Assembly: GCA_036362985.1 (NCBI GenBank)
Contig: JAYGXS010000005.1
Location: 53,269,150-53,333,149 of the forward strand
DNA from: Ligula intestinalis
Lineage: Eukaryota; Platyhelminthes; Cestoda; Diphyllobothriidea; Diphyllobothriidae
Length of the DNA stretch: 64,000 nucleotides
Direction: 5' to 3'
Shown: positions 53,640 through 64,000 of the stretch, piece by piece
How the letters are laid out: each line of letters opens with the position of its first letter
Numbering within the stretch: the stretch's first letter is position 1
Program-made: the position numbers and the translations under genes
The notes under the pieces: generated by a model
The model's input: the letters and a program-made list of their open reading frames with translations, nothing else
What the model was told of the DNA's origin: nothing
Databases searched by the model: none

Positions 53640-55930
53640 GACTTGACACCGGTTTTTATCCCTTCTTGTTTACTTGACCTTCAAAAGTGAGGTCATTAGC
53701 GCACGACGCTAGTGCCGATCTGTAGAATGTAATATTTCGCCTAAATTTTGTGACATGTTCAAGAACATTTCTCCACGATGTCGACAACTGCATTTCTGGT
53801 GCCTTATATTTGTGTTGTGAATAAAGGACGATTTTGCTTAAATTGTTGGAGTCATATTTTCAAAATAAATCGTATTCCTTTCCCTCGCTCTCGCTGGGAG
53901 TCGATCGAGCCTTCTTCTTCTCAATTACCTGCTGGGACTCACATGTTCGCTTGTATTGGCAATGTATTTGGGCGCGATGCGCTTAGATCGGCCCGACGAT
54001 GGGAAACATTTACCCTTCGTGAGGCCTCAACCTATTCGTAGATCTGGTTTCTGCACAGATGTCTTGTTGCCGAAGAGTGTGAGATGCTAGTCCCCGCTGA
54101 ACACGGAGGCGGCGAGACGCGCAATGTTTTAAACCGGCAAGAGAATGATCCGTTTGTTCATTCAATATTGCCACACGAGGCTAAGGCAATAAACCTATTG
54201 CCCCAGCGCTCGAGTCGTCTTCTTCTCTCTCTCCCGCTTAAAATTTTGGAATAATATTTTCAAAATAAAGCGTATCCCTTTCTCTCTCTCTGGGTGTGTG
54301 TTAGCGATTGCCGGATCGTCTGCAGCTGGAGAGGAGCATACAGATATGTGGTCGTGTAAAAGTTTATAACATTCTTTAAGGATTTTGGAAGGCAGGGTAC
54401 AAGCAGGGACTTCTCAACGCAACTAACAGAGTAAACGGAGGAAAGCAAAACAAAGGCGTTATTAATCCACCATGGCAAGGCGCCGCCAACGCTTGGAGAA
54501 ATACTCAGTCGTCAGCGCGGTAGAGGGGGGCGGATAGGTGGGTGGGGTTGACAGCCCAAATGAGGGGAAGAGCAGAACACCTAGTGAAGTCCGCAGTGTG
54601 GAGCTGGGTAGAGAGTGTACTCGTTACTGGTGGGCCGGGTGATGTTGCAGCATCTTAAGAAGATCTTCGGCTGGAATCTGCCGGATGCAAATGAGGTGAA
54701 CTGCGCTAAAGAGGGGGTACTGCTCCGTCAGATGCATGACCTCCAGGCGGGCATATATCTGAAAACAAAAATTGAACGACTCAGTAGGGGCCTATTAGTA
54801 CTGTACTCGATTTATTCTGACTTCAGCTCTTGTTTTTCTACTTCACCAAAATACGGCTAATGCGACAAACTCCGCGCAGACCGCTGCGACGCCGAACAAG
54901 ACTCCTGTTTGCAACCCTAACGGTAGTCTTCCAGGTCTCGATTGATGATGGTCGGGGGTTCTGCTCTTTTCGCCAACTTGTCGGTGGACTCTGCAGTCTG
55001 CTTGGTCCCATCTGCGGCATTTCGGTGATCTACTCCTCGTCTCAAGCCCGATATCTCCAATGGGTTTCTCCTGCCTCACCCGTATGATGCTATATGATGT
55101 CTCTCATCACAAGGAGCGTTCCATCTCACCGCATAATATCAATCTACTTACCTATTTATGGCAGAAGCAGTTTTTTTATCCTATATTTTTTTGAAATCGT
55201 AGGCTCGCTGAATTCTGCCCTCGATCTCCCTTATAGGAGATTTTTCACTGCTTATTTTCTACTTTCAGCCTATTTGTCTGATATTGTTGCCTATTGTTTT
55301 AAATGACGGTCTGTTGTAAATCGGATCTGACTTAACAACATATTACTCATTCCTGCTGCTATGCAGCTGCTCATGCGCAGCTGTGATTACCAACTTTGTA
55401 TTTAGTTTACCACAGCACTAAGTTTGTAATGAAAGCGTCCTTTGGGCCATCAATACATAATTTTTATTTATTTATTTAAATGGAAGCTATCCTGAACTTC
55501 TTGACAGTGGCTACACGATGACACTGTTGAGCATGTGTCTATATTGGATAAAGATTAAAGGACTACCTAGAAGTGCAATGCCGTTATTTATTGCTCATCA
55601 GTAGTGGTTGCTGCGAGACCAGATGTGTGGACGCTCGACTAGAACGCTCGAGTTCCGTCAAGTAACTAGGTCAGCAAATGACCCGCCCAGACTAGTTAAT
55701 ATTCCCGGCTGCAACCGACAAGAGAGCGAGAACGTGACGCAGTGATGGATTTTTGAGACTACTGTTCAGAGTTTGGGGGTTGATACTCCACACTATTCAA
55801 ACGAGAATGCTGAAGTTTTTCTGACCGATGACTGCTAAGCAAGTCTGAAATGATCAGCACAGTCTCCCGTGTCCTTGTTGCCATTCAGTCAGCAGTAGAA
55901 TGTGTCCAAGAGCTTATGTGGATAGTTGAA
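53640..55930. other. non-coding, no recognised gene
   Basis: Duplicated words TTTTCAAAATAAATCGTATT (53858) and TTTTCAAAATAAAGCGTATC (54258) show a short repeat at about 400-bp offset. Small ORFs have no recognisable domain. Confidence 0.35.
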
Positions 55931-55939
55931 CCGAAATCT

Positions 55940-56830
55940 ATCAGCTGCAGTCAGATAACCACGTAACATTCAAAAGCTTCCAAAAAGGGACATTTAGACT
56001 GTCGCCGTCGACGATCTCCACTACGGCCTCAACAAAGCGTCTGCTGGACTGAGGTATGAAATGGCTAATAAACCTACACAGTCAGACTGGTTGCGCCACT
56101 CTTAGCAATGTGACTCTCGAAAACAAACTAGTGCGTGGACGATATGTGGGGAATCAGGAGGACCCACTCTTCTAATGTTAATAGCGGCAGCAGTTCGACC
56201 GTCGCTCCCGACGATGTCCACCGCGGGCTACTGTATGCTGAAGGCAGACGCAGTGAATATAGCTGGATCATAGTGAAACTACACTCACCGGACTTATCCC
56301 ACTCGCTCACCACTCCCACGCCTGTATCCGGTATCAAGACAAGGATCGAAAGGACTGGAGATTGGGGAGGACACAGGTGGCTGGCGCGGCTAACACTCCA
56401 AAACGCGTACCAACAGCACACCTTACTAGGTAAGCTCGTGTGTGTGTGGGAGCGCTATAAAGGCCACACTAAGAAGGAGCCATGGCAGCCTGACTCTCAG
56501 TCCGCCAGTCAGCCACTATACACACCAAGACACACACTGGGCTGACTGCGCGGGGTCCAAGTTATCCCATCAGCCAGCAACCCTCCAAGCCGCGGCTTTT
56601 AGTGCACCACGATAGCTTCAGGCGCGACACATTGATTTTAGTAAGGTAAGAAATGCGCTGAGGATCGACCCCACTCTCTCCCCCACCACCTACCTGAATG
56701 GTCGCCTGTGGTCGGATAGGCGAATTTGCTGACGGTGACAGCAAATCCATCTGCGCACGCAACCTCACGCCCTTGACACACATGCACACACTCGGATTCA
56801 CATAAGCAGAGGATTAGCAGGAGTAGGCGC
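55940..56830. repeat. dispersed repeat shared with 10.3-11.0 kb and 59.7-60.1 kb
   Basis: CAGTTCGACCGTCGCTCCCG (56190), CTCGCTCACCACTCCCACGC (56305), AAGGCCACACTAAGAAGGAG (56460), GGGCTGACTGCG (56538) and CCTCCAAGCCGCGGCTTTTA (56582) are landmarks. An earlier weaker copy of the first landmark is near 55998. Confidence 0.55.
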
Positions 56831-57129
56831 TCACTGACGCCCAGTCAACTCAGCAGCCCTTTCACACACAGCACACCCTGTACCGATGGTGTGTTCGTTG
56901 AATGTGTCAGTTAGCCGTGCTTTCGGTGGAGGTTCCAACAGGTAGTCAGTAGTATACAAACATGCTGCATGATTCACCATACTGACAGCACAATTACTAG
57001 TCTCGTTGACTTTCTGCCGCAGCACTTCAGAGTTGTGAGCGGTCCGACATTTCAGTGGGTTCCCCAGCGCTCCCCATGTGCTTTCTGGTAGGTATGTAGC
57101 GCTGGTGCTAAGCCCGCAGAAGCGCACGT

Positions 57130-58520
57130 AACTTCGCTACTATGCCTCCTTCTGTGCCAACCAATCACAGTTGCCGTAGACTTCTATTGGCCAAGTAGTT
57201 GATCAAGCGTCTAGTGACTCACTCTCGCATGAAGTTTATTCACTCACGCCCACAGCACACTAACAGATAGACGCGCGCATGTACAGGGTCCGGGGTCTGC
57301 CCCGCGTCCGGGCTTCAGACCACCGCTGAGTTCTTGTACGCAATAAACAAATCAAACTGGTGTTACCCCTCTTCTTCCTGTAAGGAACTGGGCGTGATAC
57401 TTGTAGTGTTCTGAGCACACTCACGGCTTGGAATGCTACAGTTACTCCAGTTTTTACATTGCAACTTATTTATCTTCTCAAAACATTTTGCGCGTACTTG
57501 GACTGGTTCAGTGGGAATAAAGCTGTATAGGCTCGGTTCGAAAATTAATATGACTATTTGAGCCGAAACCCATCAAGGTCAGTTGGCATAATCACTGTGA
57601 ATAATAAGTGCCTCAAATCGCTGTTCGCCTCTTAGACATTTTTGGTGTTAGCAAGCGAAGGTTTGCATTGGGTAAGCTATCAAAAAACTCATTGTTTCCA
57701 ATCAATCTTGCTGTTTACGTCTGTTTTAAAAGGGTGGAATATTTATAAACAGTGAAAATAAAGTTAGAATTATACACGTGTTGCGTGATCCGCGATACCG
57801 AAGGCTTTTTGACTTTGTGAAATCGAAAATTCCTCAAGGTCACAAACAACTACGAGGCTTCATATACATCTTAAACCACTGACACACGGCTAATAACGGT
57901 CGAATAAAAAGGGAAGTAAGGTACAAGTTTTTAAAACGCTAGACTATATGGGAAGGCATTTGCAAACCCTGCTTTTAACCAATCGCACAATTTAGAAAAT
58001 TTAGTGTTTACACTACGGCAAAAATTGTCTTCATAACAATCAGGTATGTGCATCGCAAGCCAGCGTTCTATTTGTTTACTACCTGGATTCAGGGATGTTA
58101 AGAACGTAAGAAACATCCATTTAACTAGGGTCTAATGTCTTAATACAAAGTTGATAAAGAGTTGGATTGGGTACATATATCAAAACCACTGCAACTGATC
58201 TGTCTGTCAACCTGGTCTGTTAAGTGTGCATGTGCGCTGTCTGGTCAGTCTTAAGTGGTGGCGTCGGATGAGGTCTGTTTATTCGGGTATACAGGCACTC
58301 GTCCAAGTAATTCCAGGATTATCACGTTTACTGTCTGGACTGTGAGAGCAAGGTTACTGACGACAGCATAGTCCACGAGGCATTAACAGCAGCATTCAAT
58401 TCCGGGATTAATATTATCACAAATAAAGTGCAATTTAGGCGCAAGCCGATCATTTACAGGACAAGCATGTCCGCCCCTGGTGCCTTTCAGGCTCCCTGTC
58501 GAGCCACGCCACAAGGCGGC
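57130..58520. other. non-coding, no recognised gene
   Basis: The minus-strand ORF at 57931-58116 (IERWLAMHIPDCYEDNFC inside) has a protein-like composition but no recognised domain and no clear splice sites. Confidence 0.3.
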
Positions 58521-58524
58521 TACT

Positions 58525-58725
58525 GATATGAGCAGAAGGACATTACCGACAAAGACAAAGGAGACTCGGATGGTCATTTCTGACTTGTTAGCCGTCGTCA
58601 GCCAGTCATACATGAACCCAAGTGGTGCCCCACCCGAGCTTTGAACCTGTGACCGTATGAATTAGAAGTCCAACGCTCTAACTACTACTTCACGGGCTCG
58701 CCGTCTTTTCGGTTTTTGATCGGGA
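58525..58725 (-). repeat. tRNA-SINE family 1 (hammerhead SINE)
   Basis: Minus strand: GCGAGCCCGTGAAGTAGTAG (decayed A box), GGTCACAGGTTCAAAGCTCG (B box), TGGGGCACCACTTGGGTTCA, the hammerhead segment, CTCCTTTGTCTTTGTCGGTA. The tail ends after AATGTCC. Confidence 0.78.
58563..58607 (-). ncRNA. hammerhead-like motif in SINE-1
   Basis: Minus strand: GACTGG, CTGACGA (58595-58601), C-GGCT-AACA-AGTC-A, GAAATGACCATC, CGAGTC. The core is intact. Helix II has one G-U pair and helix I one mismatch. Confidence 0.5.
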
Positions 58726-59071
58726 ATATAACAAAAATATGCGGCTCAAATGTCTGCAGCAATGCCATCTACTGCCGACGCAAACATTACTTACAAGTGT
58801 ATAAGCCCTAAAAATGAGCTGATCCTCAGTAGATAAGATTTACGGGTTCTGAGACCCCAAGGAAGCTACTGACAGCACAATCTTGGTGCTTTCCATTGAG
58901 GTTTGGAGTTCTGAACAGAAAGTGAAGGATGTCTTTGCCCAGCCTTTAGTGCCAATGTCGGGAGAATATAATCCTGAGGCAAATAGAAATTAGTTGAGCT
59001 GCGAAAGCTTGACAGAAGAATGCTAAGAGTGAATGCGATCGAATCTGGGAGTCACATGACCCAGCACTTAC

Positions 59072-59244
59072 CTTTCGCGCACAATCAGGTCCAGAGGCAA
59101 CACACTCGGGATGCAGGCTTCTCTCAATCTCTTCTAGCGAAAGTTTTGCGTACTTCGGCTCCGCCAACATTCGTCCAATAATAAGATTGAAGAAATCGAA
59201 GTCGTCACCTACTTGGGGCATTACGTCACTCCTGTGAAGCAGGC
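59072..59244 (-). CDS. candidate internal exon of an unidentified gene
   Basis: On the minus strand a strong acceptor (TTCCCATTTATCACAATTCT then GTACCTTCAG; AG 59245-59246) is followed by 57 codons. These include MPQVGDDFDFFNLIIGRML, AEPKYAKLSLEEIERSLHPE and CVASGPDCARK. The exon ends exactly at a consensus donor GTAAGT (59066-59071). It begins two bases into a codon and ends on a codon boundary. The composition (acidic, amphipathic, two Cys near the end) looks coding. I do not recognise the family, and no partner exon is visible. Both splice sites are better than chance, so this is the best candidate for a second gene. Confidence 0.42.
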
Positions 59245-59699
59245 CTGAAGGTACAGAATTGTGATAAATGGGAAGGGAAAAACTTAAAATGACGAAACTT
59301 GCGAGCGCAATGACGAACAATAAGAAAAATAACTTCGAGAGTGGCAACGCAGGTTCATCAAAAAGACGAATACATAGACAAATGATATCAGTTTCGCCGT
59401 TACTGGGCTCAAACGACCAGATTAATTCGTGCCACGTGTTAGTCCGGCCGCGTGGATCACTGATTCTCGACGTTCATGCGTCAGACGTTATGGATAAAGG
59501 CTTGTCTGTCATTACATATTTTACTTGAATACGCCGACCGTAGGCTTCTTCGACATTGGGCGCGTGCATAATCCCCAATCCAAAGTTCTCACGTGATTTT
59601 ATCGATGTATTACTGACTGGCCACTGCGACAGTTTCGGATCTGGATTAAAATCCATGCCACAAATCCCATGATATATCTCTTGGTCACAACCTACACGT

Positions 59700-60070
59700 G
59701 GCTACTTCACTCGACAGTTCCCCCGTCGGTTTCGACGATGGGAACCACGCGTACCAATAAGCCGCAGCAAACGCTGAAGAAAGCCGCAACAAGCACTGAT
59801 GCAAGCTAAGGAAGCAACACGAAGTCTACAGCAAGCAGAAGCAGCGCAGCGAACTACCGCTAGAGAAAACAGGAGTTTAAGCAGACTCGCGGAGAATCTG
59901 CCCACTCGCTCGCCACTCTCACCTCCGTTTTCGGTGTAAAGACAAAGTCAATAAGATCGGGGTTGAGGAAGTGTAGATGCCTGGCGCAGTAAGCACTTAA
60001 CACGCGCACACAAGACACAGCTCCTTCCTAATGTGGCCTTTATGGCGCTCCTGCGAAGGCGGGAGCATAA
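59700..60070. repeat. dispersed repeat shared with 56.2-56.5 kb
   Basis: CGACAGTTCCCCCGTCGG, CTCGCTCGCCACTCTCACCT and GCTCCTTCCTAATGTGGCC match 56190-56475. The last segment is inverted relative to the 56-kb copy. Confidence 0.5.
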
Positions 60071-60599
60071 CTAGCAAGCTGGCTGCTTCCCTCACAAACA
60101 TAGACACACATACAACGGCAACATCAAGGGGGTAGTTGTCAGTATCTTCCTCCACCGGTTGTCTGAATAAATCTCTGAAGCTACATTAAAGGTATCATCT
60201 ACAAACGTTCAAAGAATGTTTGATCCCCATTCCTTCTCCCAACATATCCAAGTAACGTATAATGCAGTATATCCGAAAGAACAAAAAACACTGATCGTGT
60301 CAAAACTATACAGCTTGCACGCGAAATAAATTTCGAGGCAAAAGTTATCATTGCACAGAAAGGGAGAGAGTAAACCAGGACTTACACAGGAATAATTCTG
60401 ATATCCCGCAACTCTGAAGGAGGGTAGTGTAGGAGGTGTCTACAAGAAAGTGAAAAGGGAACAATCAGTTAAAAGATAGGTTTGCAGGCGTTTTTATTTG
60501 AGGAGCACAAGTAAACGAATATTTCGGCCAATAGTCAATGCTGAAAGGTGCACTATTCTGACACTACATATCATGTTAATTAAGCATACTTGGCGCTTG

Positions 60600-62060
60600 T
60601 CTACACTCTGACGTCTTGGCTCCATGAGCTGATTGGACAAGCTTGGAAAGACGAGGCAGTTCCTGAGGACAGGAGTTCAGCCATCCTTGTGCCTGTCCAC
60701 AAGATTTGAGAACTATCGCGGCATAAACCTCACCGATATTCCTGCGAAAATCTTTGCCGTTATTTCCCTCAGGCGATTCCTGTCTGTGCGCAACTCGAGG
60801 ACGTGACCCAAACAAACTGGATTTCCCGCTGGGCGTGGATGTGTGAATCGGCTATTCATACTGAGACGGATAATTTAATTCTGTCATGGCTATCAACAAA
60901 CAACGACCGTTTGCTCTGTTGACTTTGCGGCTGCGTTCGACTCCGTCCATCGTGACTCTCTACGGTATATAATGGCATTATATGATGTACCACCAAAAAT
61001 AATCGCCATTATCAAGGCAAACTACTGCTCCACCATTCCAAGTGTTCTAGTCCACAACAACCTCTCAGAACCCTTCGCTATTTGGTCTGGCGTTCGACAG
61101 GGCTGTTTCCTGTCGCTTATCCTCTGTAACTACGGCATTGACTAGATTTTCGGGAAGACTCTACCGGGAAATGACAGTATTGAGCATGCAACCAGACACC
61201 GGTTGACGGATCTCGACTAGGCCGGTGATATCGCTTTATTAGCTTCGAGCTTTGGCGATCTACGGTGTATGGTGCCACGGGTGAACGAGGTCACTAAATC
61301 GGTCGGTTTGTCCATAAACACCGGGAGGATCAAAGGATTCTCACGGTGCATCCCTGCCCCAGAGAAAGCACCCCTCGAGAATAATGGCTGGCTACTTGAG
61401 AAAGTAAACAGTTTTAAATACCTAGGAGCGAGGTTGCTGCCAAATGGACGGACTAAGGATGAAATTGTCTCCCGAATTGACGCAGCTTGATGAGTTTTCT
61501 CCAGCCTTCGAAAGTTCCTATGGACCCGACGCGATATTTCCATCTCAATAAAGGTCCGCGTGTACCGTGCATCTGTTCTCCTATTCGGCTGCGAATGTTG
61601 GGCTATGCGTGTGATGGATGAGCAGAAACTGGAAGTTTTGACCACTACAGCTTGAGGACCATCCCTCGAGTGAAGTACGCCCACTTCATCTCAAATGAGA
61701 TACTCCACATTCGCTGCAACAATATCGTAAGGATATCCCAGGCAATCCAAGAAAGATGACTGAGGTGGTTTGACACGTTCTCCGCTCAGTGTTACTGCAC
61801 TTGACCCGAAACCGTTACCCAGTTGGAAATGTCGAAGTGAGGGTCATTTGAAAACCGGCCTCGACTCATTCCGTCAGAACATGGAAGTGGTTCTTGGACC
61901 TGCGGTATTTGATCTCCGGCGCTGGCGAACCGAATGACTTTAACTGCCCGGGTTCGCTGCCAAGGATCGTCGCGTATGGAGAAGCACCGTAGAGGAAATC
62001 ATGGAGGCCGGCTAGACCAGTCATGACCGCAGCCGCAACAAGTACAAGTAGCACTTTTAA
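60600..62060 (+). pseudogene. RTE-type non-LTR retrotransposon, RT domain
   Basis: The + strand gives, with several frameshifts: QAWKDEAVPEDRSSAILVPV, RFENYRGINLTDIPAKIFAV (RT block 1), VDFAAAFDSVHRDSLRYIM (block with catalytic Asp), WSGVRQGCFLSLILCN, LTDLD-stop-AGDIALLA (YADD box decayed) and VNEVTKSVGLSINTG. Then come FKYLGARLLPNGRTKDEIV, VYRASVLLFGCECWAMRV-like and the C-terminal RTRAVMTAAATSTSS-like end near 62050. It is the longest RTE copy here and shows where the fragments at 11.1 and 20.0 kb fit. The endonuclease is not present. Stops and shifts make it inactive. Confidence 0.82.
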
Positions 62061-62064
62061 CGTT

Positions 62065-63580
62065 TGTTTAAGAGGCAGTCGGTGCTGGCGCCAATCGCAA
62101 AATGTCTCAGTTAAGGGTCCATATAAAGATAAAACTGTAGGAACTCGTTTCTGGAATGGACTCTGTCACACAAGTGTAACAGGGTTCGTCTGAACTTGAG
62201 TTCCAGGATATAAAGAGTTAAATGAAGCTAAAGGATGCTGCATTGGCATTTCAAGTAACCAGCTAGGGAAGAATTTCATGTTGTACAAAATAGCAAACTT
62301 AAGGAACTTTGGTCACTCAGTAAGGAAATGCATCTACTGTGAAGACAAAAAAATTCCAATGAAAACCGCATGTAATACTTCCCCCCTCCCTATTCAGTGT
62401 TGAAAAACAGATGCACATGAATACTCGGCAACCTGTTCATTGCCGAGAAACGTGTGAACAGGCTGAAATTCAAAAAAGGTGCGATATTTGTTATGCACGT
62501 TCACAAAATCTGCAGCAGCTATAAACAGTGTTGTTACGTCTTTAGACTTTCCATAACACAAGATTGCAAAAACTTGGCGTCTGACATGCAAACGTCAATT
62601 CCTGACCAATAGCTGTTGATTTATGGAAGGCTAGAGTATTGTGCGACACCCAAATCCGAAATAAGAGGTATATTTTCGGAATTAATAAACCTAAGTCCGA
62701 TTTTCTGCTTTCTCAGGACAACTTGGTACGACAGCAATTGAATAACATTTTCAGCAATGGAGGCGGAAACGCAGCTTCATGCATATTACTAGTCAAAAGT
62801 ACACAGCGTTTTAAATGACCGAATTATGTACCGAGAAATCAACAAATGATCCTCTGTCCACTGTCCGTTCATCCTATAAAAATGCAGACAATTAACCCCA
62901 AAGCACTATTAACTGAAACGATACTGCCTGCCGGTTAAGGCCAATAAAAAGAGATTCTTTACTTGGGTATTTGTATAAAGTAACTTACTGCTGCTGCTTT
63001 ACCTATTAAATATAAGTTAATTCTAGGCAATAGAACCATTTTTCCACACGTTTAACTTAGCAATTTGGTTTCGAGTTTTCGTCTGCAGCACCATCGCAAC
63101 GCCCTCGGTCTCCACCGTCAATCTTAGTTTAAAGGAGCGTCATGGACGGAACGAATTAGGGCTGTATCATTTAGCGGGGAAAGTTCACAAAATGCCTCGA
63201 ATTGGAAGTCATAAATGGGGAAAACTTTCAAGCAGACTGATATAAGTTAACGCGAAGGGGTAAACGCATCTAATAAACATAAAAACGGTTGCCTGTTCAA
63301 GATAAGCTTAAATCCCACGAATTCGTGTGGAAAGACGTCAAATGGAAGACAGGTGATTACGGCTGAGATGTTCAGAGAAATGTAGCCGCAATCGATCAGA
63401 TGCCGTGTTGAATGTTTGCGACCAACTACTTATCTACCGAACCTGTTTGATCCCAACGTGCCCATGGGTATGCGAAATTCCTCCTCTTAAAACGTTCGGA
63501 CGAAATCAATTCGGAATGTCACGAATAGAAACGAATATGTGTGCCCCAGGTTCTTTTTGTAAAGACGAAGAAAACGCGAT
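62065..63580. other. non-coding, no recognised gene
   Basis: AT-rich sequence, no supported exon or repeat. Confidence 0.35.
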
Positions 63581-63960
63581 CTCTGGACCGGAAATTTTAT
63601 TCTTCTGAGTTTTCGACTCCACATGAGAAGCCATCGTCAGAGAAACTGAGACAGCTGCAAACGTTGGCTACGCGTAAATAGGGGTGAGGGTGGCACTTTT
63701 GATTGGTCTATGCCCACGAAGAGGCAAAGATACCATTTTTTTTTCTAAAAAATACTTTCAGTAGGCATTGTAATGTAACCTGAGCAATAATCATTTGAAA
63801 ACCAGATATAAAATACTTGTATTGCACGAAGAGAAGCAAATAGGCGTGCCCAGGTTCTTGTTGTAAAGATGAAGACGTGATCTCTGGATTGGTCCACACT
63901 CACGCCATCTCTCAGTGTCTCCACTGTGCGTGCCATTGGTGTTATGGCGTGCGACCTTGA
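63520..63960 (-). repeat. PLE-type hammerhead-bearing repeat, two adjacent copies
   Basis: Minus strand: CAGAGATCGCGTTTTCTTCG, TCTTTACAAAAAGAACCTGG, GGCACACATATTCGTTTCTA (63520-63595) recurs at 63840-63905 as CAGAGATCACGTCTTCATC, TTTACAACAAGAACCTGGGC, ACGCCTATTTGCTTC. The same tail follows the right arm at 19.47 kb. The upstream parts hold the hammerhead motif (intact copy below; core deleted in the second). Confidence 0.6.
63592..63650 (-). ncRNA. PLE-type hammerhead-like motif
   Basis: Minus strand: TTTCT, CTGACGA (63634-63640), T, hairpin GGCTTC-TCATGT-GGAGTC, GAAAACTC, AGAAGAATAAAA. TTTCT/AGAAG gives a five-pair helix I (one G-U). Relative to the AGCT form at 19.3 kb, helix III is AACT, a single G to A change. 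Confidence 0.5.
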
Positions 63961-64000
63961 CGCAGTGTGTTGCATTCTTAGCGTGGCAGCCTGCGTGCTC

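Noticed and set aside
55815..55885. SINE-1-like hammerhead (GACCGATGACTGCTAAGCAAG ... GAAATGATC)
   Set aside because: It has an insertion in the core and unpaired helices; it may be a very old relative but cannot be supported.
58946..59347. Secreted protein with a signal peptide
   Set aside because: The hydrophobic stretch lies upstream of a strong acceptor and starts from TTG, so it is probably translated intron; only 59072-59244 is kept as an exon candidate.
1..64000. CRISPR array, prokaryotic operons, phage or plasmid features
   Set aside because: No regularly spaced short repeats, no operon-like gene packing or ribosome binding sites; introns and LINE/SINE/PLE content show a eukaryotic genome.

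Overview
The window is eukaryotic genomic DNA: one sparsely exonic gene on the + strand inside long, repeat-filled introns. The intron sizes, the mixture of Penelope-like elements (PLEs), RTE and Jockey/CR1 non-LTR retrotransposons, hammerhead-like motifs and tRNA-derived SINEs suggest a repeat-rich flatworm, most likely a tapeworm of the Spirometra/Diphyllobothrium type. That identification is inference; nothing in the window names the species. There is no bacterial gene organisation, no operon and no CRISPR array. Two assembly gaps are present, 400 N at 18486-18885 and 10 N at 43828-43837.

The host gene is a CDC14-type dual-specificity phosphatase. Five exons are supported: 3648-3878 (ends in the catalytic HCK), 9288-9690 (begins AGLGRTGT, completing the C-x5-R signature), 24415-24790 (carries the LTQGD motif of the CDC14 tail), 31385-31900 and 34598-35021 (Ser/Pro/Ala-rich tail). 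Splice phases agree for exons 1-2, 3-4 and 4-5. They disagree between 9690 and 24415, so at least one exon is missing there and may lie in the 400-N gap. Earlier exons lie upstream of the window. Candidate exons of other genes are at 59072-59244 (-) and 44930-45063 (+).

Mobile elements fill most of the rest. PLE remnants, with RT, GIY-YIG endonuclease or the protein C-terminus, are at 3230-3395, 5440-5615, 16298-16475, 38340-39600 and 42440-42650. RTE-type RT fragments are at 11125-11945, 20030-20910 and 60600-62060. A Jockey/CR1-like element is at 28724-30690, nearly one frame with two stops. A CR1-like element with an APE endonuclease is at 48111-50690. There are also two tRNA-headed SINE families, a pogo/Tigger-like MITE pair (17032-17415, 23741-24053), fold-back elements and several unclassified dispersed repeats.

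The most interesting signal is a set of hammerhead-ribozyme-like motifs in unrelated repeats. All share CTGANGA, a hairpin, GAAA, and then a tiny self-complementary helix III (ATGGCCAT, ACGT, AGCT or AATT) ending just before the predicted cleavage nucleotide. They occur in the tRNA-SINE, with compensatory base changes between subfamilies, and in three PLE-type repeat families. This would mean Pol III SINEs and PLEs in one genome share a minimal, possibly dimer-acting, self-cleaving RNA. Most copies also carry one extra pyrimidine, or a weak pair, between CTGANGA and helix II, which needs testing.
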